64,000 nucleotides of DNA, from contig NZ_CP020042.1 in the NCBI RefSeq assembly GCF_002028425.1, forward strand, positions 6,423,560 to 6,487,559. Reading direction: 5' to 3'. Under the pieces are notes generated by a model. The model did no database searches, was not told the DNA's origin, and worked only from the letters and a program-made list of their open reading frames with translations. This stretch comes from Streptomyces katrae. Its GTDB lineage: Bacteria; Actinomycetota; Actinomycetes; Streptomycetales; Streptomycetaceae. Shown here piece after piece: positions 43,879-52,716 of this stretch; the stretch's first letter is position 1, and the number at the start of each line of letters is the position of its first letter. A program made the translations under genes and the position numbers.

Positions 43879-45939
43879 ATGACAGCGACGACCGACGGCG
43901 GCGGTGCGATCACCGGCGGCGCCGATCCGCGACACGACAGCACGGCGGTCCCTGCCGCCGTGGCCGCAGGGCCGTCCGGCGAGGACACCGGCCTGCTCAA
44001 GGGAGTCCAGGAGGCCACCGACCGGGCCGTCCGCGAACTGCTGGACCGCCAGGACGCGGACGGCTGGTGGAAGGGCGACCTCCAGACCAACGTCACCATG
44101 GACGCCGAGGACCTGCTGCTGCGCCAGTTCCTCGGCATCCGCGACGAGGCGACCACCCGGGCCGCCGCCCTCTTCATCCGCGGCGAGCAGCAGCCCGACG
44201 GCACCTGGGCCACCTTCCACGGAGGCCCGCCCGAGCTCTCCGCCACGATCGAGGCGTACGTGGCCCTGCGGCTGGCCGGGGACCTGCCCGACGCCCCGCA
44301 CATGGCCCGCGCCTCGGCCTGGATCCGCGAGCAGGGCGGGATCGCCTCCGCCCGGGTCTTCACCCGCATCTGGCTGGCCCTCTTCGGCTGGTGGAGCTGG
44401 GACGACCTGCCCGAACTCCCGCCCGAGCTGGTCTTCCTGCCGTCCTGGGTGCCGCTGAACATCTACGACTTCGGCTGCTGGGCCCGCCAGACCATCGTCC
44501 CGCTGACCGTCGTCTCCGCACTGCGGCCCGTCCGCCCGGCCCCCTTCGCCCTCGACGAGCTGCACACCGACGCCCGCGACCCGAACCCGGCCAAGCCGCT
44601 GGCCCCGGTGGCCAGTTGGGACGGCGCCTTCCAGCGCATGGACAAGGCGCTGCACCTCTACCGGCGCATCGCCCCGCGCCGGCTGCGCAAGGCGGCCATG
44701 GCCGCCGCCGGCCGCTGGATCGTCGAACGCCAGGAGAACGACGGCTGCTGGGGCGGCATCCAGCCCCCCGCCGTGTACTCCGTCATCGCCCTGCACCTGC
44801 TCGGCTACGACCTCGGGCACCCGGTGATGCGGGCGGGCCTGGAATCCCTCGACCGCTTCGCCGTCTGGCGCGAGGACGGCGCCCGCATGGTCGAGGCCTG
44901 CCAGTCGCCGGTCTGGGACACCTGCCTCGCCGCCATCGCCCTGGCCGACGCGGGCGTCCGCCCCGACCACCCGGCGCTGGTGAAGGCCGCCGACTGGATG
45001 CTCGGCGAGGAGATCCGGCGCCCGGGCGACTGGGCCGTGCGCCGTCCCGGACTGGCCCCGGGCGGCTGGGCCTTCGAATTCCACAACGACACCTACCCCG
45101 ACATCGACGACACCGCCGAGGTCGTCCTCGCCCTGCGCCGCATCCGCCACCCCGAACCGGCGAAGGTCGAGGCCGCCATCGCCCGCGGTACCTCCTGGAC
45201 CCTCGGGATGCAGTCCAAGGACGGGGCCTGGGCCGCCTTCGACGCCGACAACACCAGCCCGTTCCCCAACCGGCTGCCCTTCTGCGACTTCGGGGAGGTC
45301 ATCGACCCGCCGTCCGCCGACGTCACCGCCCACGTGGTGGAGATGCTGGCCGCCGAGGGGAAGGCCGGCGACCCGCGCGCCCGGCGCGGCATCGCCTGGC
45401 TGCTCGCCGAACAGGAGCCGGAGGGCGGCTGGTTCGGCCGCTGGGGCACCAACTACGTGTACGGGACCGGCTCGGTGGTCCCCGCGCTGACCGCGGCCGG
45501 GATCTCCCCCCGACACCCCGCCGTGCGGCGGGCCGTCGCCTGGCTGGAGTCCGTACAGAACGCGGACGGCGGGTGGGGCGAGGACCAGCGCTCCTACCGG
45601 GACCGCTCCTGGGCAGGCAAGGGCGCCTCCACCGCCTCGCAGACCGCCTGGGCGCTGATGGCCCTGCTCGCGGCGGGGGAGCGGGAGGGCGAGGCCGTCC
45701 GGCGCGGGCTCGCGTACCTGGTGGAGACCCAGCGCGCCGACGGCACCTGGGACGAGCCGTACTTCACCGGGACCGGCTTCCCCTGGGACTTCTCCATCAA
45801 CTACCACCTCTACCGGCAGGTGTTCCCGCTCACCGCCCTGGGCCGCTACCTGTACGGGGAGCCCTTCGGCCCGGCCGCGGCTGCCCGCCGAGCCGGCCAG
45901 GCCCCGGCCGCCGCCCCCGTTCCGGCCGAGGGGGCCTGA
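43879..45939 (+). CDS. shc: Squalene--hopene cyclase
   Basis: A 686-residue class II terpene cyclase that folds squalene into hopene/hopanol at the membrane. The proton-donor motif DxDD occurs as DIDDTAEV (near residue 407). Several QW repeats are visible (EQQPDGTWATF, RQENDGCWGG, QSKDGAWAAF, AEQEPEGGWFGRW, QNADGGWGE, TQRADGTWDE). The N-terminal 40 residues are Ala-rich. ATG 43879 follows AAGGGGAAG. Key enzyme of the operon. Confidence 0.96.
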   Translation: MTATTDGGGAITGGADPRHDSTAVPAAVAAGPSGEDTGLLKGVQEATDRAVRELLDRQDADGWWKGDLQTNVTMDAEDLLLRQFLGIRDEATTRAAALFIRGEQQPDGTWATFHGGPPELSATIEAYVALRLAGDLPDAPHMARASAWIREQGGIASARVFTRIWLALFGWWSWDDLPELPPELVFLPSWVPLNIYDFGCWARQTIVPLTVVSALRPVRPAPFALDELHTDARDPNPAKPLAPVASWDGAFQRMDKALHLYRRIAPRRLRKAAMAAAGRWIVERQENDGCWGGIQPPAVYSVIALHLLGYDLGHPVMRAGLESLDRFAVWREDGARMVEACQSPVWDTCLAAIALADAGVRPDHPALVKAADWMLGEEIRRPGDWAVRRPGLAPGGWAFEFHNDTYPDIDDTAEVVLALRRIRHPEPAKVEAAIARGTSWTLGMQSKDGAWAAFDADNTSPFPNRLPFCDFGEVIDPPSADVTAHVVEMLAAEGKAGDPRARRGIAWLLAEQEPEGGWFGRWGTNYVYGTGSVVPALTAAGISPRHPAVRRAVAWLESVQNADGGWGEDQRSYRDRSWAGKGASTASQTAWALMALLAAGEREGEAVRRGLAYLVETQRADGTWDEPYFTGTGFPWDFSINYHLYRQVFPLTALGRYLYGEPFGPAAAARRAGQAPAAAPVPAEGA

Positions 45940-46577
45940 TGTCCGCCCGGGCGGCCCCGTCAGCGCCGCCGCTGCTGATCGCCTGCGCCCTGCGCATCGA
46001 GCGGGCGGCCCTCGGCGGCGCGGGCCGCTCGGCCGCAGGGGGCACGGTGCTGCGGACCGGGATGGGCCCGCGCGCCGCCGACCGGGCCGTGGCCCGGGCC
46101 CTGGGGCGCCCGGGGATGGAACGCGCCGCCGTCCTCGCCACCGGCTTCTGCGCCGGCCTGGTCCCCGGGATGAACCCCGGAGACCTCGTCGTCGCCGAGG
46201 AGACCCGCGATCCCCGCGGGGCGGTCTCCTGCACCGGTACCGCCCTGCTCGCCGGGGCACTGGCCCGCGCCCTTCCGGGGCGGACCGTGCACACCGGCGT
46301 ACTGACCGGCTCCGACCACGTCGTCCGGGGACAGGAGCGCGACCGGCTGCGGGCCGCCGGCGCGATCGCGGTCGACATGGAGTCCGCGGCCACCCTGTGG
46401 ACCGCTTCCGGGGCGGGTCGCCCGGTTGCGGCCGTCCGGGTGATCGTGGACGCTCCGGAGCACGAGCTCGTCCGTATCGGTACGGTCCGCGGTGGAATAT
46501 CTGCCTTCCGTGTACTACGTGCCGTACTGCCCGCTTTTCATGAATGGCACCGTTCGTTGCTGATTCCCAGGAGGTGA
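45939..46577 (+). CDS. hpnG: Phosphorylase superfamily protein HpnG (adenosylhopane nucleosidase-like)
   Basis: A 212-residue nucleoside-phosphorylase/MTA-SAH-nucleosidase-fold protein. LLIACALRIERAAL starts the fold; ATGFCAGLVPGMNPGDLVVAEETRD and AVDMESAATLWTAS (the substrate-binding ME and acid) follow. In hopanoid clusters HpnG removes adenine from adenosylhopane to give the ribosyl side chain. Coupled to shc by TGATG. Its stop lies 5 bases before the hpnH start. Confidence 0.88.
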   Translation: MSARAAPSAPPLLIACALRIERAALGGAGRSAAGGTVLRTGMGPRAADRAVARALGRPGMERAAVLATGFCAGLVPGMNPGDLVVAEETRDPRGAVSCTGTALLAGALARALPGRTVHTGVLTGSDHVVRGQERDRLRAAGAIAVDMESAATLWTASGAGRPVAAVRVIVDAPEHELVRIGTVRGGISAFRVLRAVLPAFHEWHRSLLIPRR

Positions 46578-46582
46578 ACCAG

Positions 46583-47614
46583 ATGGCCATGCCGCTGCGA
46601 CAGTCCATCAGGGTCGGGACCTATCTTCTCGAACAGAAGCTCCGCAAGCGCGAGAAGTTCCCGCTGATCGTCGAGCTGGAGCCGCTCTACGCGTGCAACC
46701 TGGCCTGTGAGGGGTGCGGGAAGATCCAGCACCCGGCCGGGGTGCTCAAGCAGCGCATGCCCGTCGCCCAGGCGGTCGGCGCCGTCCTGGAGTCCGGCGC
46801 GCCCATGGTGTCCATCGCGGGCGGCGAGCCCCTGATGCACCCCCAGATCGACGAGATCGTCCGGCAGCTGGTGGCCCGGCGGAAGTACGTCTTCCTCTGC
46901 ACCAACGCCCTGCTGCTCCGCAAGAAGATCGAGAAGTTCACCCCGTCCCCCTATTTCGCCTTCGCCGTGCACATCGACGGACTGCGCGAACGCCACGACG
47001 AATCCGTGGCCAAGGAAGGTGTGTTCGACGAGGCCGTCGCCGCGATCAAGGAGGCCAAGCGCCGCGGATTCCGGGTGACGACCAACTCCACCTTCTTCAA
47101 CACCGACACCCCGCAAACCGTCATCGAGGTGCTGAACTACCTCAATGACGACCTCAAGGTGGACGAAATGATGATCTCGCCCGCCTATGCCTACGAAAAG
47201 GCCCCCGACCAGGAGCACTTCCTGGGCGTCGAACAGACCCGCGAACTCTTCAGGAAGGCATTCGCGGGCGGCAACCGGCGCCGCTGGCGGCTCAACCACT
47301 CCCCGCTCTTCCTGGACTTCCTGGAAGGGAAGGCGGATTTCCCCTGCACCGCCTGGGCCATTCCGAATTACTCCCTCTTCGGCTGGCAGCGCCCCTGCTA
47401 TCTGATGAGCGACGGATACGTGCCCACCTACCGGGAGCTGGTGAACGACACCGACTGGAGCAAGTACGGCCGCGGCAAGGACCCGCGCTGCGCCAACTGC
47501 ATGGCGCACTGCGGCTACGAGCCCACCGCCGTCCTCGCCACCATGGGCTCCCTCAAGGAGTCCCTGCGCGCCGCCCGCGAGACGGTCGCCGGGAACCGGG
47601 ACGCGTCGGCATGA
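46583..47614 (+). CDS. hpnH: Adenosyl-hopene transferase HpnH (radical SAM)
   Basis: A 343-residue radical-SAM enzyme that joins the 5'-deoxyadenosyl group to hopene. The [4Fe-4S] motif CNLACEGC (Cys38, Cys42, Cys45) is followed by SIAGGEPLMHP and, near the end, CANCMAHCGYEP for the C-terminal domain. ATG 46583 follows a strong AGGAGGTGA site that overlaps the hpnG stop. ATG 46544 would overlap hpnG and is rejected. Coupled to the next gene by ATGA. Confidence 0.95.
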   Translation: MAMPLRQSIRVGTYLLEQKLRKREKFPLIVELEPLYACNLACEGCGKIQHPAGVLKQRMPVAQAVGAVLESGAPMVSIAGGEPLMHPQIDEIVRQLVARRKYVFLCTNALLLRKKIEKFTPSPYFAFAVHIDGLRERHDESVAKEGVFDEAVAAIKEAKRRGFRVTTNSTFFNTDTPQTVIEVLNYLNDDLKVDEMMISPAYAYEKAPDQEHFLGVEQTRELFRKAFAGGNRRRWRLNHSPLFLDFLEGKADFPCTAWAIPNYSLFGWQRPCYLMSDGYVPTYRELVNDTDWSKYGRGKDPRCANCMAHCGYEPTAVLATMGSLKESLRAARETVAGNRDASA

Positions 47615-49026
47615 CGGCGCCGCAGGCGGGGGCGGCCGGCGGGGGAGGGGGCTTCGACCTGGCCGCGCTGCTCGCCGAGCGCGGCGGGGAGCGCTACGAG
47701 CTGCACGCCCGCCACCTCAACCACCAGCTGCCCCGCATGCTGCGCACCATCGGCTTCGACAAGGTCTACGTGCGCGCCGAGGGCGCCCACTTCTGGGACG
47801 CCGAGGGCAACGACTACCTCGACATGCTCGCCGGCTTCGGCGTCATGGGCCTGGGCCGCCACCACCCGGTGGTCCGCCGGGCCCTGCACGAGGTGCTGGA
47901 CGCCCAGCTCGCCGACCTGACCCGCTTCGACTGCCAGCCGCTGCCCGGGCTGCTGGCCGAGAAGCTGCTCTCCCACAGCCCCCACCTCGACCGGGTGTTC
48001 TTCGGCAACAGCGGCACCGAGGCGGTCGAGACCGCCCTGAAGTTCGCCCGGTACGCCACCGGCCGGCCCAGGATCCTCTACTGCGACCACGCGTTCCACG
48101 GGCTCACCACGGGCTCCCTGTCGGTCAACGGCGAGGGCGGCTTCCGCGACGGCTTCGCCCCGCTGCTGCCCGACACGAAGATCGCCCTCGGGGACCTGGG
48201 GGCGCTGGAGCGCGAGCTGCGCCGGGGCGACGTGGCGGCCTTCGTGGTCGAGCCGATCCAGGGCAAGGGGGTGCACGCCGCCCCGCCGGGGTTCCTGCGC
48301 GCCGCCCAGGAGCTCCTGCACCGGCACAAGGCCCTGCTGATCGCCGACGAGGTGCAGACCGGCCTCGGACGGACCGGGGACTTCTACGCGTACCAGAACG
48401 AACCGGGCGTGGAACCGGACCTGGTGTGCGTGGCCAAGGCCCTCTCCGGCGGGTACGTGCCCGTCGGCGCGACGCTGGGCAAGGACTGGATCTTCCAGAA
48501 GGTCTACTCGTCCATGGACCGCGTCCTGGTGCACTCCGCGAGCTTCGGCTCCAACGCCCAGGCGATGGCGGCCGGGCTCGCGGTCCTGCACGTCATGAAG
48601 GACGAGCAGGTCGTGGCCAACGCCCGGACCATGGGCGACCTGCTGCGCGGGCGGCTGGCCGCGCTCGTGGACGAGTACGAGATGCTCCACGAGGTGCGCG
48701 GCCGGGGGCTGATGATCGGCATCGAGTTCGGCCGGCCGTCCTCGCTGGGCCTGCGCAGCCGCTGGACGATGCTCCAGGCGGCCCGCAAGGGGCTGTTCGC
48801 GCAGATGGTGGTGGTGCCGCTGCTGAACCGGCACCGGATCCTCACCCAGGTCTCGGGGGACCACCTGGAGGTCATCAAGCTGATCCCGCCGCTGATCGTG
48901 GACGAGGCGGACGTGGACCGGTTCGTCGGTGCCTTCCGCGAGGTCATGGACGAGGCGCACGGCGGGGGCTCGCTGATGTGGGACTTCGGCCGGACCCTGG
49001 TCAAGCAGGCCGTCGGCAACCGCTAG
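47611..49026 (+). CDS. hpnO: Aspartate aminotransferase family protein HpnO (aminobacteriohopanetriol synthesis)
   Basis: A 471-residue class III PLP aminotransferase. The PLP lysine is Lys276 in LVCVAKALSGGYVPVG, with the cofactor-binding ALLIADEVQTGLGRTG before it and FGNSGTEAVETALKFARYATG near the N-terminus. HpnO aminates ribosylhopane to give 35-aminobacteriohopane-triol. It is the last gene before a strong hairpin. In S. coelicolor, as I recall it, ispG and dxs lie between hpnH and hpnO; here the two genes are fused end to start. Confidence 0.9.
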   Translation: MTAPQAGAAGGGGGFDLAALLAERGGERYELHARHLNHQLPRMLRTIGFDKVYVRAEGAHFWDAEGNDYLDMLAGFGVMGLGRHHPVVRRALHEVLDAQLADLTRFDCQPLPGLLAEKLLSHSPHLDRVFFGNSGTEAVETALKFARYATGRPRILYCDHAFHGLTTGSLSVNGEGGFRDGFAPLLPDTKIALGDLGALERELRRGDVAAFVVEPIQGKGVHAAPPGFLRAAQELLHRHKALLIADEVQTGLGRTGDFYAYQNEPGVEPDLVCVAKALSGGYVPVGATLGKDWIFQKVYSSMDRVLVHSASFGSNAQAMAAGLAVLHVMKDEQVVANARTMGDLLRGRLAALVDEYEMLHEVRGRGLMIGIEFGRPSSLGLRSRWTMLQAARKGLFAQMVVVPLLNRHRILTQVSGDHLEVIKLIPPLIVDEADVDRFVGAFREVMDEAHGGGSLMWDFGRTLVKQAVGNR

Positions 49027-49050
49027 GCCATCCCTCGCGCAGTCGGCGGG

Positions 49051-49078
49051 ACGGGGCCCCGGCAGGCCGGGGCCCCGT
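49051..49078. terminator. Bidirectional terminator after hpnO
   Basis: ACGGGGCCCCGGC (49051-49063) is complementary to GCCGGGGCCCCGT (49066-49078). It separates hpnO from the convergent phosphatase gene and serves both. Confidence 0.8.
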
Positions 49079-49084
49079 GCGGGC

Positions 49085-49903
49085 TCACTCCAGCAGCCGG
49101 TCGCGCAGCCGCTCCAGCGTCGCCGGGGTCAGCCCCAGGCCCTCGGCGAGGTAGCGGTCCGGCCCGCCCCAGTGCACGTCGACGGTCTCGTACGCGGCGA
49201 GCAGGTACTCGGGGCGGGCGTCGAACAGCGGCGCCAGCAGCTCCGTCACCTCGGCGGGACGGGTCTCGGGCGTCTCGTCGCCGCGCCGCATCCGGTAGCG
49301 GTTGTGCGGGGCGTTCGACTCCATGTAGTCCGCCACGACGGCATCGCGGTCGACCCCGAGGGCGAGCAGGGTGACGGCGACCGTCAGGCCCGCCCGGTCC
49401 TTGCCCGCCGCGCAGTGCAGGAGCGCGGGCACGCTGTCCTCGGCGAGCGCGCGCACCACCCGGCCGTGCTCGGCCGTGCGCTCGCGGATCATCTCCCGGT
49501 ACGACTCCGCCATGCGGGCGGCCGCCCTGCCGCCGCCCAGGAGCCCGCGGAGCTGGTCGATCCCGCCCTCGCGGACCATCCGCCAGAACTCCCCGCCGTC
49601 GGCGGGGTCCGAGAGCGGGATGTTGACGTTGCGCACGCCCGGCAGTTCGACGTCCGGGCCCTCGACGGCCCGGTCGGCGGCGTTGCGGAAGTCGAAGACG
49701 GTGTGCAGGCCGAGGGAGGCGAGGAATTCCGCATCGGTTTCGGTGGCATGTGCCAGATGTCCGCTTCGGAACAGTCGTCCCGGCCTGACCCTCCGTCCAT
49801 CCGTGGTCGGCAAGCCGCCCACGTCACGGAAATTACGCACTCCGGTCATCTCGGGCGTGGGTTCGGGGTGCGCGGAAAGGTCCTGCGGTATCTGCTGGGT
49901 CAC
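49085..49903 (-). CDS. Tyrosine/serine protein phosphatase (PTP-like)
   Basis: A 272-residue dual-specificity-type phosphatase. The active-site loop is LLHCAAGKDRAG (Cys near residue 164), the HCxxGKDR form found in bacterial and mycobacterial PtpB-like enzymes. The N-terminal NFRDVGGLPTTDGRRVRPGRLFRSGHL and FDFRNAADR segments also match. GTG 49903 follows GGAGGAG and is preferred over longer frames that begin upstream of 50000. It could act on phosphoproteins or phosphoinositides. Confidence 0.88.
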   Translation of the reverse strand: MTQQIPQDLSAHPEPTPEMTGVRNFRDVGGLPTTDGRRVRPGRLFRSGHLAHATETDAEFLASLGLHTVFDFRNAADRAVEGPDVELPGVRNVNIPLSDPADGGEFWRMVREGGIDQLRGLLGGGRAAARMAESYREMIRERTAEHGRVVRALAEDSVPALLHCAAGKDRAGLTVAVTLLALGVDRDAVVADYMESNAPHNRYRMRRGDETPETRPAEVTELLAPLFDARPEYLLAAYETVDVHWGGPDRYLAEGLGLTPATLERLRDRLLE

Positions 49904-50179
49904 GTGTACTCCTCCGCGGTGTGCCGCGTGTCCGAATTGCTCTGGTTGAGACCAACTTGCCATAGGTGGACGCGAGATCGGGCCGAACTCCGTGAGCCAG
50001 ATCATACGGTGACCGTGCGTGCCTGATCGCGAAACGCGAATTCCCATGCCGGGGCGGCCGTTGCCGTTCCGGAATGGACGCAGGGTGACCGGAATTCCGT
50101 TGATCCCTCATGCCTGCTATTCCGTCAGGGAATTCACGGCTTGTTGCCCGTGCCTCCGCTGGATTACCTTCGCGAGCGA

Positions 50180-50366
50180 TCCGGGTGGACCGCCTAATCC
50201 TGCCGCCGCCCGGGAACCGCACCCGACCAAGACGCGCGGCAGGAGCGGGGGACCCATGCAGGCCGCCGGGCCGGACCGAATCCGGCGCGGCTCGGGGTGA
50301 AGCCGTACCCGTACGGCCGGACATCTCCAGTCCGAACCCGACAGCTCACCTCGCAGGCGCCGGAGA
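50180..50366 (+). promoter_or_regulatory. ydaO-yuaA type c-di-AMP riboswitch
   Basis: The leader of the LysM-M23 gene contains the conserved blocks of the c-di-AMP riboswitch in order: CGCCTAATCCTGCCG (from 50191), AGGAGCGGGGGACCCA (about 50240-50257), CGGGGTGAAGCCGTAC and CATCTCCAGTCCGAACCCGACAGCTCACCTCGCAGGCG, broken here into ACATCTCCAGTCCGAACCCG and ACAGCTCACCTCGCAGGCG. In Streptomyces these switches sit before cell-wall hydrolase genes. The ribosome site GGAGAGGAA follows at once, so ligand binding could hide it or stop transcription. The part 49904-50179 holds no gene I can support. Confidence 0.9.
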
Positions 50367-50376
50367 GGAATTCGCC

Positions 50377-51390
50377 ATGCCCGGAAAGGGTAAGCACCGC
50401 CGTCCGAAGTCCCGTTCCATATCCCGCGGCCTGGCCTTCGCCGGCACCGGGGGCGCGGCCCTCGCGCTGCCGCTGATGGGCGCCGCGGGGGCCCACGCGG
50501 CCGCCCCGGCCGCCGTGACCCCGGCCGCCGCTCCCGTCCAGGCTACGGAGGCGTTCCGGACGGCGGCTCCCGCCGCGGCCCCGGCCGCCGCCCAGGCCGC
50601 CCCGGCCGTCTACACGGTGGTGCCCGGCGACTGCCTCTCGACCATCGCCGCCGAGCGCGGCCTCTCCGGCGGCTGGGAGCAGCTGTACGCCGCCAACCGC
50701 GAGGCCGTCGGTGACGACCCCTCCCTCATCCACCCGGGCCTGCGCCTGACCCTCGACGGGGACGCCGCCCCCGCCCCCAAGCCGGCTGCGGCGCCGGCCG
50801 AGGAGTCCTCGAGCGGAACTCCGGCGGCCGGCGCGGACGCCGCCGGTGCCGCCCCGGCCGAGGACGACGGCGCCGGACCGGGCACCGCCGGCTCCTCCGC
50901 CGCCGCGCCGCTGAAGGGCTCCGCCGCCCCGTCCCGCGGAATGAAGCAGTCCGCGCCGGCCGCCCAGTCCGCGCCCGCGAGCGCCGCCGGGTTCGTCGCC
51001 CCCGTCAGCGGCGGCATCTCCACCCAGTACCGCACCCCGGGCGCCATGTGGTCCTCCGGCTACCACACCGGCGTCGACTTCATCGCGAGCACCGGCACCA
51101 CCGTCCGGGCCGTCGGCGCGGGCACCGTGGTTTCCGCAGGCTGGGGCGGTGCCTACGGCAACCAGGTCGTCATCCGGCACGCCGACGGCAAGTACTCCCA
51201 GTACGGCCACCTGTCCCAGCTGAACGTCTCGACGGGCCAGACCGTCACCGCCGGCCAGAGCATCGGCCTCTCGGGCGCCACCGGCAACGTGACCGGCCCG
51301 CACCTCCACTTCGAGATCCGCACGGGTCCGTCCTACGGCTCCGACATCGACCCGCTGGCCTACCTCCGCTCGAAGGGCGTCAGCGTCTGA
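50377..51390 (+). CDS. LysM domain-containing M23 family metallopeptidase
   Basis: A 337-residue secreted cell-wall endopeptidase. Residues 1 to about 43 form a basic, Ala-rich signal peptide. A LysM peptidoglycan-binding domain lies at about 78-126 (YTVVPGDCLSTIAAERGL to IHPGLRLTL). A disordered Ala/Pro/Ser linker follows. The M23 zinc domain (about 210-335) shows HTGVDF (near 230) and HLHFEIR (near 308). It cleaves peptide cross-links in peptidoglycan during growth or germination. Expression should answer to c-di-AMP through the upstream riboswitch. Confidence 0.94.
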   Translation: MPGKGKHRRPKSRSISRGLAFAGTGGAALALPLMGAAGAHAAAPAAVTPAAAPVQATEAFRTAAPAAAPAAAQAAPAVYTVVPGDCLSTIAAERGLSGGWEQLYAANREAVGDDPSLIHPGLRLTLDGDAAPAPKPAAAPAEESSSGTPAAGADAAGAAPAEDDGAGPGTAGSSAAAPLKGSAAPSRGMKQSAPAAQSAPASAAGFVAPVSGGISTQYRTPGAMWSSGYHTGVDFIASTGTTVRAVGAGTVVSAGWGGAYGNQVVIRHADGKYSQYGHLSQLNVSTGQTVTAGQSIGLSGATGNVTGPHLHFEIRTGPSYGSDIDPLAYLRSKGVSV

Positions 51391-51419
51391 CGACCGCCCG
51401 TGCGGCGGAGCGCCGGCAC

Positions 51420-51458
51420 GCGCGGGGCCGGGACCCGAGGGGGGTTCCGGCCCCGCGT
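51420..51458. terminator. Terminator after the M23 peptidase gene
   Basis: GCGGGGCCGG and CCGGCCCCGC form the core stem, extended by imperfect pairing towards the loop. It begins about 30 bases after the stop codon. Confidence 0.7.
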
Positions 51459-51555
51459 GTACTTATTCCTTATCCCCCGCGTGGTATAGATCACGGTCCG
51501 TCAACCCCTCATTACGTTGGCGTAGGTTGGCGACGGGGGTGAAGGATGGGTTCCC

Positions 51556-52341
51556 GTGGCAGCGACGAAGACGACACTCAAGACCATCGGCTCGTACGCG
51601 GCGATCGGGGACAGCTTCACCGAAGGCGTGGGGGACCCGGGACCCGGGGATTCGTATCTCGGCTGGGCCGACCGGCTCGCCGTACTCCTGGCGGATCAGC
51701 GCGACGAGCACGACTTCCGGTACGCGAACCTCGCGGTGCGCGGCAAGGTGCTCGACCAGATCGTGGAGGAGCAGGTTCCGCGGGCCAAGGAACTGGCCCC
51801 CGACCTCGTCTCCTTCTGTGCGGGCGGCAACGACATCATCCGGCCCGGCAGCGACCCCGACGACGTGGCGGAGCGCTTCGAGGCGGCCGTGGCCGACCTC
51901 ACCGGCGCCGTCGGCCTCGTCATGATCACCACCGGCTTCGACACCCGGGGCGTGCCCGTCCTCAAGCACCTGCGCGGCAAGATCGCGACGTACAACGCCC
52001 ACGTGCGCGCCATCGCCGACCGTTACGGCTGCCCGGTGCTCGACCTGTGGTCGCTCAAGACCGTCCAGGACCGCCGGGCCTGGGACGACGACCGCCTCCA
52101 CCTCTCGCCCGAGGGGCACACCCGCGTCGCGCTGCGCGCCGCGCAGGTCCTCGGGTACGAGGTCCCCGCCGACCCCGACCAGCCCTGGCCGCCGGCCGCG
52201 CCGCGCGGGTCCGTGGACGTCACCCGGGACAACATCCAGTGGGCGCGCGAGTACCTCGTGCCCTGGATCGGGCGGCGGCTGCGCGGGGAGTCCTCCGGCG
52301 ACAACGTCGAGGCCAAGCGCCCCGACCTGCTCCCGCTGTAG
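51556..52341 (+). CDS. SGNH/GDSL hydrolase family protein
   Basis: A 261-residue esterase/lipase-fold protein without a signal peptide. Block I is AAIGDSFTEGVGD (Ser near residue 20), block II AVRGK, block III FCAGGNDII (near 90) and block V DDRLHLSPEGH with the Asp and His (near 179-186). The substrate could be a lipid or an acetylated sugar. GTG 51556 follows GAAGGATGGG. A GC-only tandem repeat starts directly after the stop codon. Confidence 0.9.
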   Translation: MAATKTTLKTIGSYAAIGDSFTEGVGDPGPGDSYLGWADRLAVLLADQRDEHDFRYANLAVRGKVLDQIVEEQVPRAKELAPDLVSFCAGGNDIIRPGSDPDDVAERFEAAVADLTGAVGLVMITTGFDTRGVPVLKHLRGKIATYNAHVRAIADRYGCPVLDLWSLKTVQDRRAWDDDRLHLSPEGHTRVALRAAQVLGYEVPADPDQPWPPAAPRGSVDVTRDNIQWAREYLVPWIGRRLRGESSGDNVEAKRPDLLPL

Positions 52342-52350
52342 CCCACCAGG

Positions 52351-52516
52351 CCCGGGCCTGGTCCCGCCCGGCCCGGGCCCGGCCCGGGCCCGGCCCGGGC
52401 CTGGTCCCGCCCGGCCCGGGCCCGGCCCGGGCCTGGTCCCGCCCGGCCCGGGCCCGGCCCGGGCCTGGTCCCGCCCGGCCCGGGCCCGGCCCGGGCCCGG
52501 CCCGGGCCTGGTCCCG
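52351..52516. repeat. GC-only tandem repeat with 32- and 43-base periods
   Basis: The core GGGCCTGGTCCCGCCCGG occurs four times, at 52354, 52397, 52429 and 52461, with a fifth variant at 52504 that reads GGTCCCGGCCGG. GCCTGG starts at 52356, 52399, 52431, 52463 and 52506, so the intervals are 43, 32, 32 and 43 bases. The difference is one extra 11-mer (CGGCCCGGGCC). The filler is made of the palindrome GGCCCGGGCC, which can fold into long hairpins. The rest of the gap, 52517-52716, is GC-rich and without a gene that I can support. Confidence 0.85.
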
Positions 52517-52716
52517 GCCGGGCGCGGCCCCGGTCCCGCCCGGACCGGCTGCCGGACCGGGGGAGCAGGACGCCGGCGGCCGGGCGCGGGAAGCCGCCCG
52601 GCATCCGGACGGCGGCCGGGGGGAAACGGCCGGGCGGAATCCTGGGAGGCCGGTGCGCGTTGGGATGGTCGTGGGCGTAACCCGCCCCACCCCACCCGCA
52701 CTACCCAGGAGGCGCC

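Noticed and set aside
42460..46608. Minus-strand frame of about 1380 codons across the hopanoid genes
   Set aside because: Antisense shadow of polyprenyl synthase, shc and hpnG. High GC leaves few stops; no motif or ribosome site supports it.
31585..49026. Specialised-metabolite gene cluster (polyketide, NRPS or RiPP)
   Set aside because: No carrier proteins, ketosynthases, adenylation domains of NRPS type or precursor peptides were seen; the genes are for lipids and envelope.
52351..52516. Possible CRISPR array
   Set aside because: Units are adjacent and made of the same palindrome; there are no unique spacers and no cas genes.
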